Shown here one piece after another: positions 9,933 through 18,648 of a DNA stretch of 64,000 nt. This DNA is from Gammaproteobacteria bacterium (GTDB lineage Bacteria; Pseudomonadota; Gammaproteobacteria; Xanthomonadales; SZUA-36): assembly GCA_030431095.1 (NCBI GenBank), contig JAUIJU010000007.1:34844-98843 (forward strand), given 5' to 3'. A model generated the notes under the pieces. That model was not told the DNA's origin. It searched no databases and saw only the letters and a program-made list of their open reading frames with translations. A program made the position numbers and the translations under genes. The number at the start of each line of letters is the position of its first letter. Position 1 is the stretch's first letter.

Positions 9933-10541
9933 TTGCCGCTCACCGAGGCCTTGGCTAATCTGGACCGGACGGCGCCACGTGCCAGCGCTGCCGGACACAG
10001 GCTCTTGAACACCAGCGGATTCACCATTGAAACCCCCAGGCTGCTGCTGCGCGAATTTCGTGAAGACGACGCGGAGGCCCTGTTCCGCCTCAATTCCGAC
10101 CCGGAAATCATGCGCTATACCGGCGACACGCCGTTCACCGACCCGGCCTCCGCCCGCCATTTTCTGCACCACTACGACGACTATGCACGCAACGGCTTCG
10201 GCCGCTGGGCCGTGACCCGGCGCAGCGACGGCGAATTCATGGGGTTTTGCGGCCTGCGTCGCGACCCGGACAGTGGCGAAGTGGACCTGGCCTTCCGCCT
10301 GTTCCGCAAATTCTGGGCCAGCGGCTACGCCACCGAGGCCTCGAGCGCCTGCCTGCAGGCCGGCTTCGAGGACTTCGGCCTGGCCGAGATCGTCGGACGC
10401 GCCATGCGCGAGAACCTGCCCTCGATTTCCGTCCTGCAGAAGCTGGGCATGAAGTACCGCGACATGGTGGAGGACGACGGCGAGTTCTGGCTGGTGTACG
10501 CGGTGGGGGCGGAGCGGTTCATGCAGCGGGTGGAGGGTTAG
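9933..10541 (+). CDS. GNAT-family N-acetyltransferase (RimJ/RimL type)
   Basis: A predicted acetyl-CoA-dependent N-acetyltransferase of the RimJ/RimL branch, which includes protein N-terminal acetyltransferases and antibiotic or polyamine acetyltransferases. The substrate is unknown. Motifs are TPRLLLREFREDDAEALF at the start of the domain, a degenerate acetyl-CoA loop region FRKFWASGYATEAS, and NLPSISVLQKLGMKY near the end. The start is uncertain: the longest frame begins at TTG 9933, and a second TTG at 10005 (giving MNTSGFTIETPRL) would start directly before the domain. It is convergent with ffh. Confidence 0.85.
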   Translation: MPLTEALANLDRTAPRASAAGHRLLNTSGFTIETPRLLLREFREDDAEALFRLNSDPEIMRYTGDTPFTDPASARHFLHHYDDYARNGFGRWAVTRRSDGEFMGFCGLRRDPDSGEVDLAFRLFRKFWASGYATEASSACLQAGFEDFGLAEIVGRAMRENLPSISVLQKLGMKYRDMVEDDGEFWLVYAVGAERFMQRVEG

Positions 10542-10653
10542 GGGGACGAGAGGGGTGACCCGGTTGGCGTCAGGGCGGGTTTGGCCAGCGAGCCTCAACG
10601 CCCTCGGTGCCCAGCTCCCTCCTGCCGCCTACCGCGTGCCTTCCGCCCTCCGA

Positions 10654-12030
10654 CTACCGCCGAAACCCGCCAGGCGGCCCACCCATGCCGCCCTGCATCC
10701 GCCCCAGTTGCTTCATCATCTTCGCCATGCCGCCCTTGCCGAACTTCTTCATCATCTTCTGCATCTGGCCAAACTGCTTCAGCATCTTGTTGACTTCCTG
10801 GATGCTGGTGCCGGAACCATTCGCGATACGGCGCTTGCGGGAGCCCTTGATCACATCCGGAAACTGGCGCTCCTGCGGCGTCATGGAGTTGATGATCGCC
10901 ACCATGTGACGGGTCTGCCTGTCGTTGACCTGGCTCTTCACGTGGTCGGGCAGCTGGCCCATGCCGGGCAACTTGTCGGCCAGCGAACTCAGGCCACCCA
11001 TCTGGTCCATCTGTTCCATCTGCGACTTGAAGTCCTCGAGGGTGAAACCGGAGCCGCGGCGAATCTTCCGGACCAGTTTTTCCGCCTTGTCCTGGTCCAC
11101 CTTGCGGTGCACCTCCTCGACCAGCGAGAGTACGTCGCCCATGCCGAGAATGCGCGATGCGATGCGGTCGGGATGAAACGGCTGCAGGGCGTCGACCTTC
11201 TCGCCGGCGCCGATGAACTTGATCGGCTTGCCGGTGACCTGCCGTACGGACAGGGCCGCGCCGCCGCGGGCGTCGCCATCGGTCTTGGTCAGCACCACGC
11301 CGGTCAGCGCCAGGGCCTCGTCGAAGGCGCGCGCGGTGTTGGCCGCGTCCTGGCCGGTCATGGCGTCCACCACGAACAGGATTTCCTTCGGCGAGACCGC
11401 TTCGGCGATCGAGCGCGCCTCGTCCATCATGGCCTGGTCGATCGCCAATCGGCCGGCAGTGTCCACCAGCAGGACATCCATGAACTGGCGCTTCGCCTCG
11501 GCCAGCGCCTCGGTGGCGATGTCCACCGGCGACTGTTCGGCGTCCGAGGGCTGGAAGGTGGCGTCCACCTGCCCCGCCAGGGTCTGCAGCTGCTGGATCG
11601 CCGCGGGACGATAGACGTCGGCGCTGACCACCATCACCTTCTTGCCCTGCTCCTTGCCGAGCAGGCGCGCCAGCTTGGCCGTGGTGGTGGTCTTGCCCGA
11701 GCCCTGCAGGCCGGCCAGCATGACCACCACGGGCGGCGCCGCGTTCAGGTCCAGCGACTGGTTTTCCTCGCCCATCACGCGCACCAGCTCGTCGTTGACG
11801 ATCTTGACCAGGGCCTGGCCCGGGGTCAGCGATTTGAGCACTTCCTGGCCCAGCGCGCGTTCGCGTACGTGGCCAATAAAATCCTTGACCACCGGCAGGG
11901 CCACGTCGGCCTCGAGCAGCGCCACGCGCACCTCGCGCAGGGCCTCGGCGATGGAATCCTCGGTCAGGCGGCCCTTGCCGCGCAGGCGTGTGAGGGTGCC
12001 GGACAGGCGGTCGGACAGGTTGGAAAACAT
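10654..12030 (-). CDS. ffh: Signal recognition particle protein Ffh
   Basis: The SRP54 GTPase binds signal sequences of nascent membrane proteins together with 4.5S RNA and docks on FtsY. The product is 458 residues, close to E. coli Ffh (453). It has an N domain (LTEDSIAEALREVRVALLEA), a G domain with Walker A GLQGSGKTTT from residue 107, and a C-terminal Met-rich M domain (MQKMMKKFGKGGMAKMMKQ). The ATG at 12030 has GGAG 8 nt upstream and gives the canonical MFSNLSDRL. An in-frame ATG four codons earlier overlaps that site. It is divergent from ypjD. Confidence 0.98.
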   Translation of the reverse strand: MFSNLSDRLSGTLTRLRGKGRLTEDSIAEALREVRVALLEADVALPVVKDFIGHVRERALGQEVLKSLTPGQALVKIVNDELVRVMGEENQSLDLNAAPPVVVMLAGLQGSGKTTTTAKLARLLGKEQGKKVMVVSADVYRPAAIQQLQTLAGQVDATFQPSDAEQSPVDIATEALAEAKRQFMDVLLVDTAGRLAIDQAMMDEARSIAEAVSPKEILFVVDAMTGQDAANTARAFDEALALTGVVLTKTDGDARGGAALSVRQVTGKPIKFIGAGEKVDALQPFHPDRIASRILGMGDVLSLVEEVHRKVDQDKAEKLVRKIRRGSGFTLEDFKSQMEQMDQMGGLSSLADKLPGMGQLPDHVKSQVNDRQTRHMVAIINSMTPQERQFPDVIKGSRKRRIANGSGTSIQEVNKMLKQFGQMQKMMKKFGKGGMAKMMKQLGRMQGGMGGPPGGFRR

Positions 12031-12110
12031 TCGCAGCTCCATTTCCCACAGCGGGGAGAATCGGTCAGGTATTATAACGGCCCATCATCGGCCATTGACC
12101 CCCTTCGCCC

Positions 12111-12920
12111 ATGCATGACGCCTTATTGCTGAGCGCCGCCGGTTGCTACCTGGCGGCCGCCCTGGTGTTGTACCGGGGCCTGTTGGCGGAAGCCGGCGTT
12201 TACAAGCGCCTGGCGGTCGCCCTGACGGCAGCCGGCGTGCTGTTGCACGGAACGGCGCAGGCACAACTCTGGCTGGCCGCCGGGCCCATTCAGCTGGGCT
12301 TTTTCAACGTGATGTCACTGTGCGCCCTGGTCGTGGTCGTGTTGTTGCTCATCTCGGCGATGACGCCGCGACGCCTGTTCGCCGCCGGACTGGTCGCATT
12401 GCCGCTGGCCGCGGTGATGGTCGTCACGGAATGGGCCTTCGACGCCCCGGGCAATCTGCTGGCCAGCACGGGCCCGGCCATCGGCGTGCACGTGGTCAGC
12501 TCCATCATGGCCTTTGGTTTCCTGGCGCTGGCCGGGGTCTATGCATTGATGGTGGCCGTGCTGGACCATTTCCTGCGCCGTCATCATCTGAACCGGCTGG
12601 TGCGCGCCCTGCCGGCCCTGGACGTGCTCGAGGCCCTGCTGTTCGCGCTGGTCAAGCTGGGTTTCGCCGTGCTGACGCTGTCGCTGATCACCGGTTTCGT
12701 GTTCGTGAACGACCTCCTGGCCCAGCACCTTGCGCACAAAACCGTGCTCTCGGTGCTGGCCTGGGCGCTGTTCGGCCTGCTGCTGTGGGGCCGCCGCTTT
12801 CGCGGCTGGCGCGGCCGCACCGCGGTGCGACTGACCGTGGCCGGCGTCATCCTGCTGGTGCTGTCCTACTTCGGCAGCAAACTGGTGCTGGAACTGCTGC
12901 TCGGCGAACACTGGGGCTGA
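12111..12920 (+). CDS. ypjD: YpjD/CcsA-like inner membrane protein (cytochrome c assembly family)
   Basis: A 269-residue polytopic membrane protein with about eight hydrophobic segments, in the CcsA/HemX-like family next to ffh in many gammaproteobacteria. The conserved central part includes GVHVVSSIMAFGFLALAGVYAL, with the His that family members use near a haem or quinone site, and GFVFVNDLLAQHLAHKTVLS. E. coli YpjD is reported as an inner membrane protein of poorly defined role, so haem handling here is an inference from the fold. It is divergent from ffh across 80 bp. Confidence 0.85.
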   Translation: MHDALLLSAAGCYLAAALVLYRGLLAEAGVYKRLAVALTAAGVLLHGTAQAQLWLAAGPIQLGFFNVMSLCALVVVVLLLISAMTPRRLFAAGLVALPLAAVMVVTEWAFDAPGNLLASTGPAIGVHVVSSIMAFGFLALAGVYALMVAVLDHFLRRHHLNRLVRALPALDVLEALLFALVKLGFAVLTLSLITGFVFVNDLLAQHLAHKTVLSVLAWALFGLLLWGRRFRGWRGRTAVRLTVAGVILLVLSYFGSKLVLELLLGEHWG

Positions 12921-12981
12921 ACTCCACGCGGCGATCCCCGTCGCCGACTTTCGCGACGCACCGGATCAGTTTCCACACGCC

Positions 12982-14367
12982 CTAATCGAAAGCCCTTTCC
13001 AACGCCTCGGACAGGGTCTTCACGGGCACCACGTCCAGACCATCGAGCGCCTTGCGCGGCCTGTTGGCCACCGGCACCACCGCGCGGCTGAAGCCGTGCG
13101 TGGCGGCTTCCCTGAGCCGCTCCTCGCCGTTGTAGACCGGCCGGATTTCGCCGCCGAGCCCGACTTCGCCGAACACCACCTGGCCTTCCGGCAAGGCGCG
13201 ATCACGAAAACTGGACATCAGCGCCAGCGCCAGCGGCAGGTCGCAACCGGTCTCCGCCAGGCGCATGCCGCCGACCACGTTGATGAATACGTCCTGGTCG
13301 GACAGGCTGATGCCGCCATGGCGGTGCAGCACCGCGAGCAGCATGGCCAGGCGATTGCCGTCCAGGCCGATGGCCACGCGCCGTGGATTGGACAGGTGGC
13401 TCTCGTCCACCAGGGCCTGCAGTTCCAGCAACATCGGACGGGTGCCTTCGCGCACCACCGTCACGGCGCTGCCGGGTTGCGCCTCGCTCCCGGAAAGAAA
13501 GATGGCGGACGGGTTCTTCACCTGTTTCAGGCCCTGCCCCGTCATGGCGAAAATGCCCAGTTCGTTCACCGTGCCGAAGCGATTCTTCACCGAACGCACG
13601 ATGCGATAGCGACTGCCGCTGTCGCTTTCGAAATACAGCACCGCGTCGACCATGTGCTCGAGCACGCGTGGCCCGGCCAGGGCGCCTTCCTTGGTGACGT
13701 GTCCGACCAGCAGCATGGTGCACTGTGCCTGCTTGGCGTGACGCACCAGCGCGGCGGCGGATTCGCGCACCTGCGACACCGAGCCCGGCGCCGACTGCAC
13801 CTGTTCGGAAAACAGGGTCTGAATGGAGTCGATCACCACCAGCGACGGTTTGCGCTGGGCCACCGCGGCGAGGATGTGCTCGACGCAGGTCTCCGTCAGG
13901 CACTCCAGCGCACCGGCGTCGAGCCCCAGGCGGCGGGCCCGGAGGCTGATCTGCTGCAGTGACTCTTCGCCCGTCACGTACAGCGAACCGCCATCCCCTT
14001 CGACAGCACCGATGGCGGCCAGCGCCTGCAGCAGCAGGGTGGATTTACCGATGCCCGGATCGCCGCCCAGCAGCACCACCGAACCGGCCACCAGGCCGCC
14101 GCCCAGCACGCGGTCGAGTTCCGCCAGCCCGGTCGAACGGCGCGACTGTTCGACGTCCTCGACGCTGGCCAGGGACACCACGTCGGCCGCTCCGCCCTGC
14201 CCCGCGTATCCGCCACGGGTATCGCCGAAGGAACGCAACGAGGGCCTGGGCGCGGTGACCGCCTCGCGTACGGTGTTCCAGGCCTGGCACTCGGGACACT
14301 GACCCGCCCACTTGCTGAGACCGGCGCCGCAGGCCTCGCACCGATAGGAGATTTTCGCTTTCGCCAT
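12982..14367 (-). CDS. radA: DNA repair protein RadA
   Basis: A 461-residue RecA-related protein that promotes branch migration of recombination intermediates. An N-terminal C4 zinc finger (C10, C13, C24, C27) is followed by a RecA-like core with Walker A GGDPGIGKST (about 101-110) and the RadA-specific KNRFG motif in VKNRFGTVNELG. A C-terminal Lon-protease-like domain carries GGMRLAETGCDLPLALAL. The ATG at 14367 gives MAKAKISYRCEACG; earlier in-frame codons add no conserved sequence. It is divergent from pspF. Confidence 0.97.
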   Translation of the reverse strand: MAKAKISYRCEACGAGLSKWAGQCPECQAWNTVREAVTAPRPSLRSFGDTRGGYAGQGGAADVVSLASVEDVEQSRRSTGLAELDRVLGGGLVAGSVVLLGGDPGIGKSTLLLQALAAIGAVEGDGGSLYVTGEESLQQISLRARRLGLDAGALECLTETCVEHILAAVAQRKPSLVVIDSIQTLFSEQVQSAPGSVSQVRESAAALVRHAKQAQCTMLLVGHVTKEGALAGPRVLEHMVDAVLYFESDSGSRYRIVRSVKNRFGTVNELGIFAMTGQGLKQVKNPSAIFLSGSEAQPGSAVTVVREGTRPMLLELQALVDESHLSNPRRVAIGLDGNRLAMLLAVLHRHGGISLSDQDVFINVVGGMRLAETGCDLPLALALMSSFRDRALPEGQVVFGEVGLGGEIRPVYNGEERLREAATHGFSRAVVPVANRPRKALDGLDVVPVKTLSEALERAFD

Positions 14368-14516
14368 GGGATTGAACGGTTTTGCGCGCGGAGCGGGGCC
14401 GGGAAAAATGGCATCATAGCGCCCCCCAGGCGCCTTACGCACGCATGACCGACGGCCCAAGCAGGCGGCGCGCGCATTTCCTACAATAAACGCGGCTCAG
14501 GGAGGGTGAGACGCGC

Positions 14517-15533
14517 TTGCGCAACCAACAGGAACAACCGCTGATCGGGGAATCCCCCGGATTTCTCGAAGTGCTCGAGCACGTCTCGCGCGTGGCGCCG
14601 CTGGACCGCCCCGTGCTGGTCATTGGCGAGCGCGGTACCGGCAAGGAACTGATCGCCGCGCGCATCCACTTCCTGTCCGGGCGCTGGGACAAGCCCTTCA
14701 TCAAAATGAACTGCGCCGCGCTGGCCGAGTCGCTGCTGGAAACCGAGCTGTTCGGCCACGAAGCCGGTTCCTTCACCGGGGCCGCCAAGCGGCGCCTGGG
14801 TCGCTTCGAACTGGCCGACAAGGGGAGCCTGTTCCTCGACGAACTGGCCAACACCTCCTCGCGGGTGCAGGAAAAGATCCTGCGCGTTATCGAATACGGT
14901 GAACTCGAACGCGTCGGTGGCACCGACACCGTGCGCACCGACGTGCGCATCATCGGCGCCACCCACGAGGACCTGCCTTCACTGGCCGAGGCGGGCCGCT
15001 TCCGCGCCGACCTGCTCGACCGGCTCGCGTTCGACGTCATCACCCTGCCACCACTGCGCGAACGGCCCGAGGACATCCTGCCCCTGGCCGAGCATTTCGC
15101 CGTGAAGATGGCCGGCGAACTGGGGCACGAACTGTTCCCGGGATTCACCGAGGCTGCGCGCGGGGCACTGCAGGGCTATCGCTGGCCCGGCAACGTACGC
15201 GAACTCAAGAACGTGGTGGAGCGGGCCGTCTACACACGTGAAGACGCCGAGGACGAAGTGGACCGAATCGTGTTCGATCCCTTCGAATCCCCCTGGCGCC
15301 CGGCCGTTGGAAAGGGCGAAGGCCGGCAGGCCAGGGCCGCCAACACGCCGTCAGGGCCCTATGACTTCAAGACACACATCCAGGACCATGAGATCGAGTT
15401 GCTCAAACAGGCGCTCGAAAGCTGCCGCTACAATCAGAAAAAGACGGCTGAGCACCTGGGCATGACCTATCACCAGTTGCGCGGCTACCTGCGCAAGTAC
15501 GAACTGACCGACGCCCCGGAAGGGGACGACTGA
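14517..15533 (+). CDS. pspF: PspF-type sigma-54 activator (phage-shock regulator)
   Basis: An AAA+ enhancer-binding protein of 338 residues that remodels sigma-54 RNA polymerase. Like E. coli PspF it lacks an N-terminal receiver domain and begins almost at the AAA+ core (LIGESPGFLEVLEHVSRVAP). Walker A is GERGTGKE (37-44). The sigma-54 contact loop reads GSFTGA (84-89) instead of GAFTGA. A Fis-type helix-turn-helix closes the protein (YNQKKTAEHLGMTYHQLRGY). The start is TTG, 6 nt after GGAGGGTGAG. No pspA/B/C gene or -24/-12 promoter is seen nearby. In the family, PspA inhibits PspF directly. Confidence 0.92.
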   Translation: MRNQQEQPLIGESPGFLEVLEHVSRVAPLDRPVLVIGERGTGKELIAARIHFLSGRWDKPFIKMNCAALAESLLETELFGHEAGSFTGAAKRRLGRFELADKGSLFLDELANTSSRVQEKILRVIEYGELERVGGTDTVRTDVRIIGATHEDLPSLAEAGRFRADLLDRLAFDVITLPPLRERPEDILPLAEHFAVKMAGELGHELFPGFTEAARGALQGYRWPGNVRELKNVVERAVYTREDAEDEVDRIVFDPFESPWRPAVGKGEGRQARAANTPSGPYDFKTHIQDHEIELLKQALESCRYNQKKTAEHLGMTYHQLRGYLRKYELTDAPEGDD

Positions 15534-15618
15534 CGTCAGGACGGGCATCCTCGCCAGAGCTTCGGTCAGCCACGTTCGCGAGCCTGCCGGGGGAATCGCC
15601 CGGGCGTGAACCCGGGGT

Positions 15619-16998
15619 CTAACTCAGCCCGTCGTCGTGGAAATAGTCTGGCGCCATGTTGACAAACCGCAGCCACGGACCCTGGAACAGCAATTCCACC
15701 GTCCCGGTGGATCCATGACGGTGCTTGCCGACGATGATTTCCGCCTTGTTCTTTTCCGGGGTCTCGGGGTTGTAGACCTCGTCGCGATAGATGAACAGGA
15801 TCAGGTCGGCGTCCTGCTCGATGGAACCCGACTCGCGCAGGTCAGCCATCACGGGACGCTTGTTGGGGCGCTGTTCCAGCGAGCGGTTGAGCTGGGACAG
15901 TGCGATGACCGGCACGTTGAGTTCCTTCGCCAGGGCCTTCAGCGATCGCGAGATCTCGGCGATCTCGTTCGCCCGGTTCTCGTTGTTGCCGGGCACCTGC
16001 ATCAACTGCAGGTAGTCGATTACCACCATGCCGATATCATGCTCGCGCTTCAGGCGGCGCGCGCGGGCGCGCAACTCGGCCGGCGACAGCGCCGGGGTCT
16101 CGTCGATGAAGATCTTGCTCTTGCCGAGCAGGTTCATCGCCGAGGTCAGCTTGGGCCAGTCCAGGTCGTCGAGGGTGCCGGTGCGCAGGCGGCCCTGTTC
16201 AATCTGGCCGAGCGAGGAAAACAGGCGCATAACCAGCTGCAAGGAGGACATTTCCATGCTGAACACGGCCACAGGCACCTGGCTCTTGATGGCGGCGTTC
16301 TCGGCGATGTTCATGGCCAGCGTGGTTTTGCCCATGGCCGGTCGACCGGCGACGATGACCAGGTCGGAGTCCTGCATGCCGGCGGTTTTCTTGTCGAGGT
16401 CGACGAAACCGGTCGGAATGCCGGTAATGTCGCCCTTGTGCTCGACCAGTTCCTCGATTCGTTTGAAGGCCTGCTGAATGGTGTCCTTGACCGAGACGAA
16501 TCCCTGTCCGCTGCGCTGGCCGCGTTCGGCAATGGCGAAGATATCGCGCTCGGCCTCTTCCAGCAGCTCCTTGCTGTTGCGGCCGTCGGAGCCGTAGGCG
16601 TTGCCGGTGATGGTCGTGCCCACGTCGATCAGGGCCCGCAGAATGCTCTTCTCGCGAACGATATCCGCGTAGGCCTTGATGTTGGCGGCGCTGGGCGTGG
16701 TGTTGGTCAGCTGCACCACGTAGGCGCCACCGTCGACCCGCTCGATCTGGCCGTTGGTTTCAAACCACTCGGTGACGGTGATGGCGTCGCAGGGACTGCC
16801 ACCCTCGTTCAGCTCGGTGATGGCGCGGAACACCAGCCGATGATCTTCGCGGTAGAAGTCGTCCTCGGAGACCCGGTCAGCCACTTCCTCGAAACCGTAT
16901 TCCGACAGCAGCAGCCCGCCGAGAACCGCCTGTTCCGCCTCGATGGAATGCGGCGGAACCTTCAGTTGCTCGATGGACGCCGTTCTGGGTTCGGGCAT
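15619..16998 (-). CDS. dnaB: Replicative DNA helicase DnaB
   Basis: The hexameric 5'-3' helicase of the replication fork, 459 residues. The N-terminal domain begins PPHSIEAEQAVLGGLLLS and is followed by the RecA-like motor with Walker A GRPAMGKTT, Walker B MVVIDYLQLM and the Q-loop/hairpin region IALSQLNRSLEQRPNKRP. No intein interrupts it. It follows the rpsF-rpsR-rplI operon on the same strand with about 180 bp between, the usual arrangement. A CCCGGG-loop-CCCGGG hairpin lies just past the stop but has no T-run. Confidence 0.98.
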   Translation of the reverse strand: MPEPRTASIEQLKVPPHSIEAEQAVLGGLLLSEYGFEEVADRVSEDDFYREDHRLVFRAITELNEGGSPCDAITVTEWFETNGQIERVDGGAYVVQLTNTTPSAANIKAYADIVREKSILRALIDVGTTITGNAYGSDGRNSKELLEEAERDIFAIAERGQRSGQGFVSVKDTIQQAFKRIEELVEHKGDITGIPTGFVDLDKKTAGMQDSDLVIVAGRPAMGKTTLAMNIAENAAIKSQVPVAVFSMEMSSLQLVMRLFSSLGQIEQGRLRTGTLDDLDWPKLTSAMNLLGKSKIFIDETPALSPAELRARARRLKREHDIGMVVIDYLQLMQVPGNNENRANEIAEISRSLKALAKELNVPVIALSQLNRSLEQRPNKRPVMADLRESGSIEQDADLILFIYRDEVYNPETPEKNKAEIIVGKHRHGSTGTVELLFQGPWLRFVNMAPDYFHDDGLS

Positions 16999-17178
16999 TG
17001 CGGTTTTCGTGGTCTCAGGAGCGGGGAAAATCGCGGCGCGACCCGCGGAATCGGGCCGCGCCGGGAACGACTTGAGGATAGCACAGGGCAGGCGCCAGGC
17101 AGCGGTGAAACCTGCCAGACGGCCCGGCGGGCCCCGGACGATCTGCAGCGCAAAAATCCGGGGACCGAAAGAGGCGGA

Positions 17179-17757
17179 TCAGGAAGCGGGCGTTTCCGAT
17201 TCCAGGCCCTCGTCTTCGATGACCTGTTCCACGACCTGGGCTTCGTCCTCGTCATAGTCCAGCACGTCTCCGACATCGATGTCGTCGTCGGCCTTGGCCT
17301 CGGCGATGATGGCGTCCTCGTTGACCACCACCTTGATTTCAGTGGTCACGTCGGCGTGCAGCTGCACCAGGATGTCGTAGGCGCCGACCAGGCGAATCGG
17401 GCCTTCGCCCATGATCACTTCGCTTTTTTCCAGCTCGATGCCGGTGTCGGTGACCGCGTCGGCGATCTCGCGCGGACCGATGGATCCGAACAGCTTGCCT
17501 TCATCGCTGGCGTTGGCTTCGATTTTCAGGACCACCTCGGCCAGCTTGGCGGCACGCGCCTCGGCGGTCGACAACTTGTCCTTGGCGACGGCCTCGAGCT
17601 CGGCACGACGGTCTTCGAACATGGCCACGTTGCCCTTGGTGGCCGGCAGGGCCATGCCCTGGGGCACCAGGAAATTGCGGCCGAAACCGGCCTTCACGTC
17701 GACCGTTTCACCGAGGTCACCCAGGTTGGCGATCTTTTCCAGGAGGATGAGTTTCAT
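17179..17757 (-). CDS. rplI: 50S ribosomal protein L9 with acidic C-terminal extension
   Basis: A 192-residue L9, against about 149 in E. coli. The N-terminal domain is canonical (MKLILLEKIANLGDLGE, then the loop FGRNFLVPQGMA), followed by the long connecting helix and C-terminal domain (KLFGSIGPREIADAV). The final 45 or so residues are an Asp/Glu-rich tail (for example DDDIDVGDVLDYDEDEA) absent from most L9 proteins. The start at 17757 is the ATG after AGACC with the family N terminus; the frame stays open upstream into rpsR. It sits just after rpsR in the S6-S18-L9 operon. Confidence 0.96.
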   Translation of the reverse strand: MKLILLEKIANLGDLGETVDVKAGFGRNFLVPQGMALPATKGNVAMFEDRRAELEAVAKDKLSTAEARAAKLAEVVLKIEANASDEGKLFGSIGPREIADAVTDTGIELEKSEVIMGEGPIRLVGAYDILVQLHADVTTEIKVVVNEDAIIAEAKADDDIDVGDVLDYDEDEAQVVEQVIEDEGLESETPAS

Positions 17758-17774
17758 GGTCTGGAGCCTCCGGA

Positions 17775-17999
17775 TCAGTGGTTGTCGGTGTACGGCAACA
17801 GGGCCAGGAACCGGGCGCGCTTCACCGCGGTGGCGAGCTGACGCTGGTAACGGGCCTTGGTGCCGGTGATGCGGCTGGGAACGACCTTGCCGGACTCGCC
17901 CACGTACTGCTTGAGCAGGTTCAGGTCCTTGTAGTCGATCTCTTCGATGCCTTCGGCGGTGAATCGGCAGTACTTTCTGCGGCGGAAATGACGGGCCAT
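17775..17999 (-). CDS. rpsR: 30S ribosomal protein S18
   Basis: A 74-residue S18, starting [13 protein letters not shown] and containing [13 protein letters not shown] and the basic segment [19 protein letters not shown]. Its ATG overlaps the rpsF stop by one base (TAATG), so it is translationally coupled to S6, its partner in the ribosome. It precedes rplI by 17 bp. Confidence 0.98.
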   Translation of the reverse strand: MARHFRRRKYCRFTAEGIEEIDYKDLNLLKQYVGESGKVVPSRITGTKARYQRQLATAVKRARFLALLPYTDNH

Positions 18000-18472
18000 T
18001 ATGCACTCTCCTCGCTGGCGGTTTCCTCTTCGGCCTTGGTCTCGGCTTCAGGCTTGTCGGCCTTGGCCTCGGACTTCTCCGCGGCTTCCGGCTTTTCGGA
18101 CTTGTCCGACTTGCGGCCGCCGTCGCGGTCGCCCTGCGAACGGTCCTTCTCTTCCTTGGCCTTGAGAATCGGCGACTGCTCTTCCACGGCCGCCTGGCGA
18201 CGAATGGTCAGGTGGCGCAGCACCGCGTCGTTGAAGCGGAACACACCTTCCAGTTCGGCCAGGGTCTCGGCGTCGCACTCCACGTTCATCAGGACGTAGT
18301 GCGCCTTGTGCAGCTTGGCGATGGAGAACGCCAGCTGGCGGCGGCCCCAGTCTTCCAGGCGGTGAATTTTGCCGCCCTTGTCCTCGATGAGGCCCTGGTA
18401 GCGCTCCAGCATGGCGGGTACCTGCTCGCTCTGGTCCGGATGGACCAGGAAGCAAATTTCGTAATGTCTCAT
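17999..18472 (-). CDS. rpsF: 30S ribosomal protein S6 with long charged tail
   Basis: A 157-residue S6, against about 131 in E. coli. The core is typical ([52 protein letters not shown]). The last 50 or so residues form a repetitive Lys/Glu/Ala/Ser tail (pieces such as [20 protein letters not shown]). In E. coli the S6 C terminus is the site where RimK adds glutamates. AAGGAG lies 8 nt before the ATG. It is first gene of the S6-S18-L9 operon, behind a sigma-70-like promoter and a leader of about 130 nt. Confidence 0.97.
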   Translation of the reverse strand: MRHYEICFLVHPDQSEQVPAMLERYQGLIEDKGGKIHRLEDWGRRQLAFSIAKLHKAHYVLMNVECDAETLAELEGVFRFNDAVLRHLTIRRQAAVEEQSPILKAKEEKDRSQGDRDGGRKSDKSEKPEAAEKSEAKADKPEAETKAEEETASEESA

Positions 18473-18602
18473 TGTGACTCCTTACGGATTTGGCAACCCG
18501 CGACGCGGGTCTTCAAAGCCTCCACGACATCCCTTGCGGACGGCGTGTGAGGCAAGGATTCTTCCCGTCGGCGCCCGATCTACCGGGACCACGACACGAA
18601 GC
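18473..18602 (-). promoter_or_regulatory. rpsF leader, candidate S6:S18 autoregulatory RNA
   Basis: The inferred leader holds a small hairpin (ACCCG / CGGGT, 18496-18510), followed by a CCG triplet directly before the Shine-Dalgarno AAGGAG. Many bacteria carry an S6:S18-binding leader built from a hairpin with a conserved CCG. The pieces are present here, but I could not check the fold against the family model. Confidence 0.35.
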
Positions 18603-18608
18603 CGGCGG

Positions 18609-18637
18609 ATTGTAGCAGGACGCGCAAAGCGCCACAA
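18609..18637 (-). promoter_or_regulatory. rpsF: Sigma-70 promoter of the rpsF-rpsR-rplI operon
   Basis: On the minus strand, TTGTGG (18632-18637), a 17-bp spacer and TACAAT (18609-18614). Transcription would begin near 18602, leaving a 5' leader of about 130 nt before rpsF. Confidence 0.6.
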
Positions 18638-18648
18638 GCCGCACGCAG

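Noticed and set aside
9920..9958. Twelve-codon frame (ATG to TAA) just before the acetyltransferase
   Set aside because: Too short and without codon features such as repeated regulatory amino acids to argue for a leader peptide.
10555..12132. Plus-strand open frame of about 525 codons opposite ffh
   Set aside because: His/Leu/Gln-rich artefact of codon bias opposite a conserved gene.
15598..15618. CCCGGG-loop-CCCGGG hairpin just after dnaB
   Set aside because: Lacks a T-run on either strand, so it cannot be called a rho-independent terminator with confidence.
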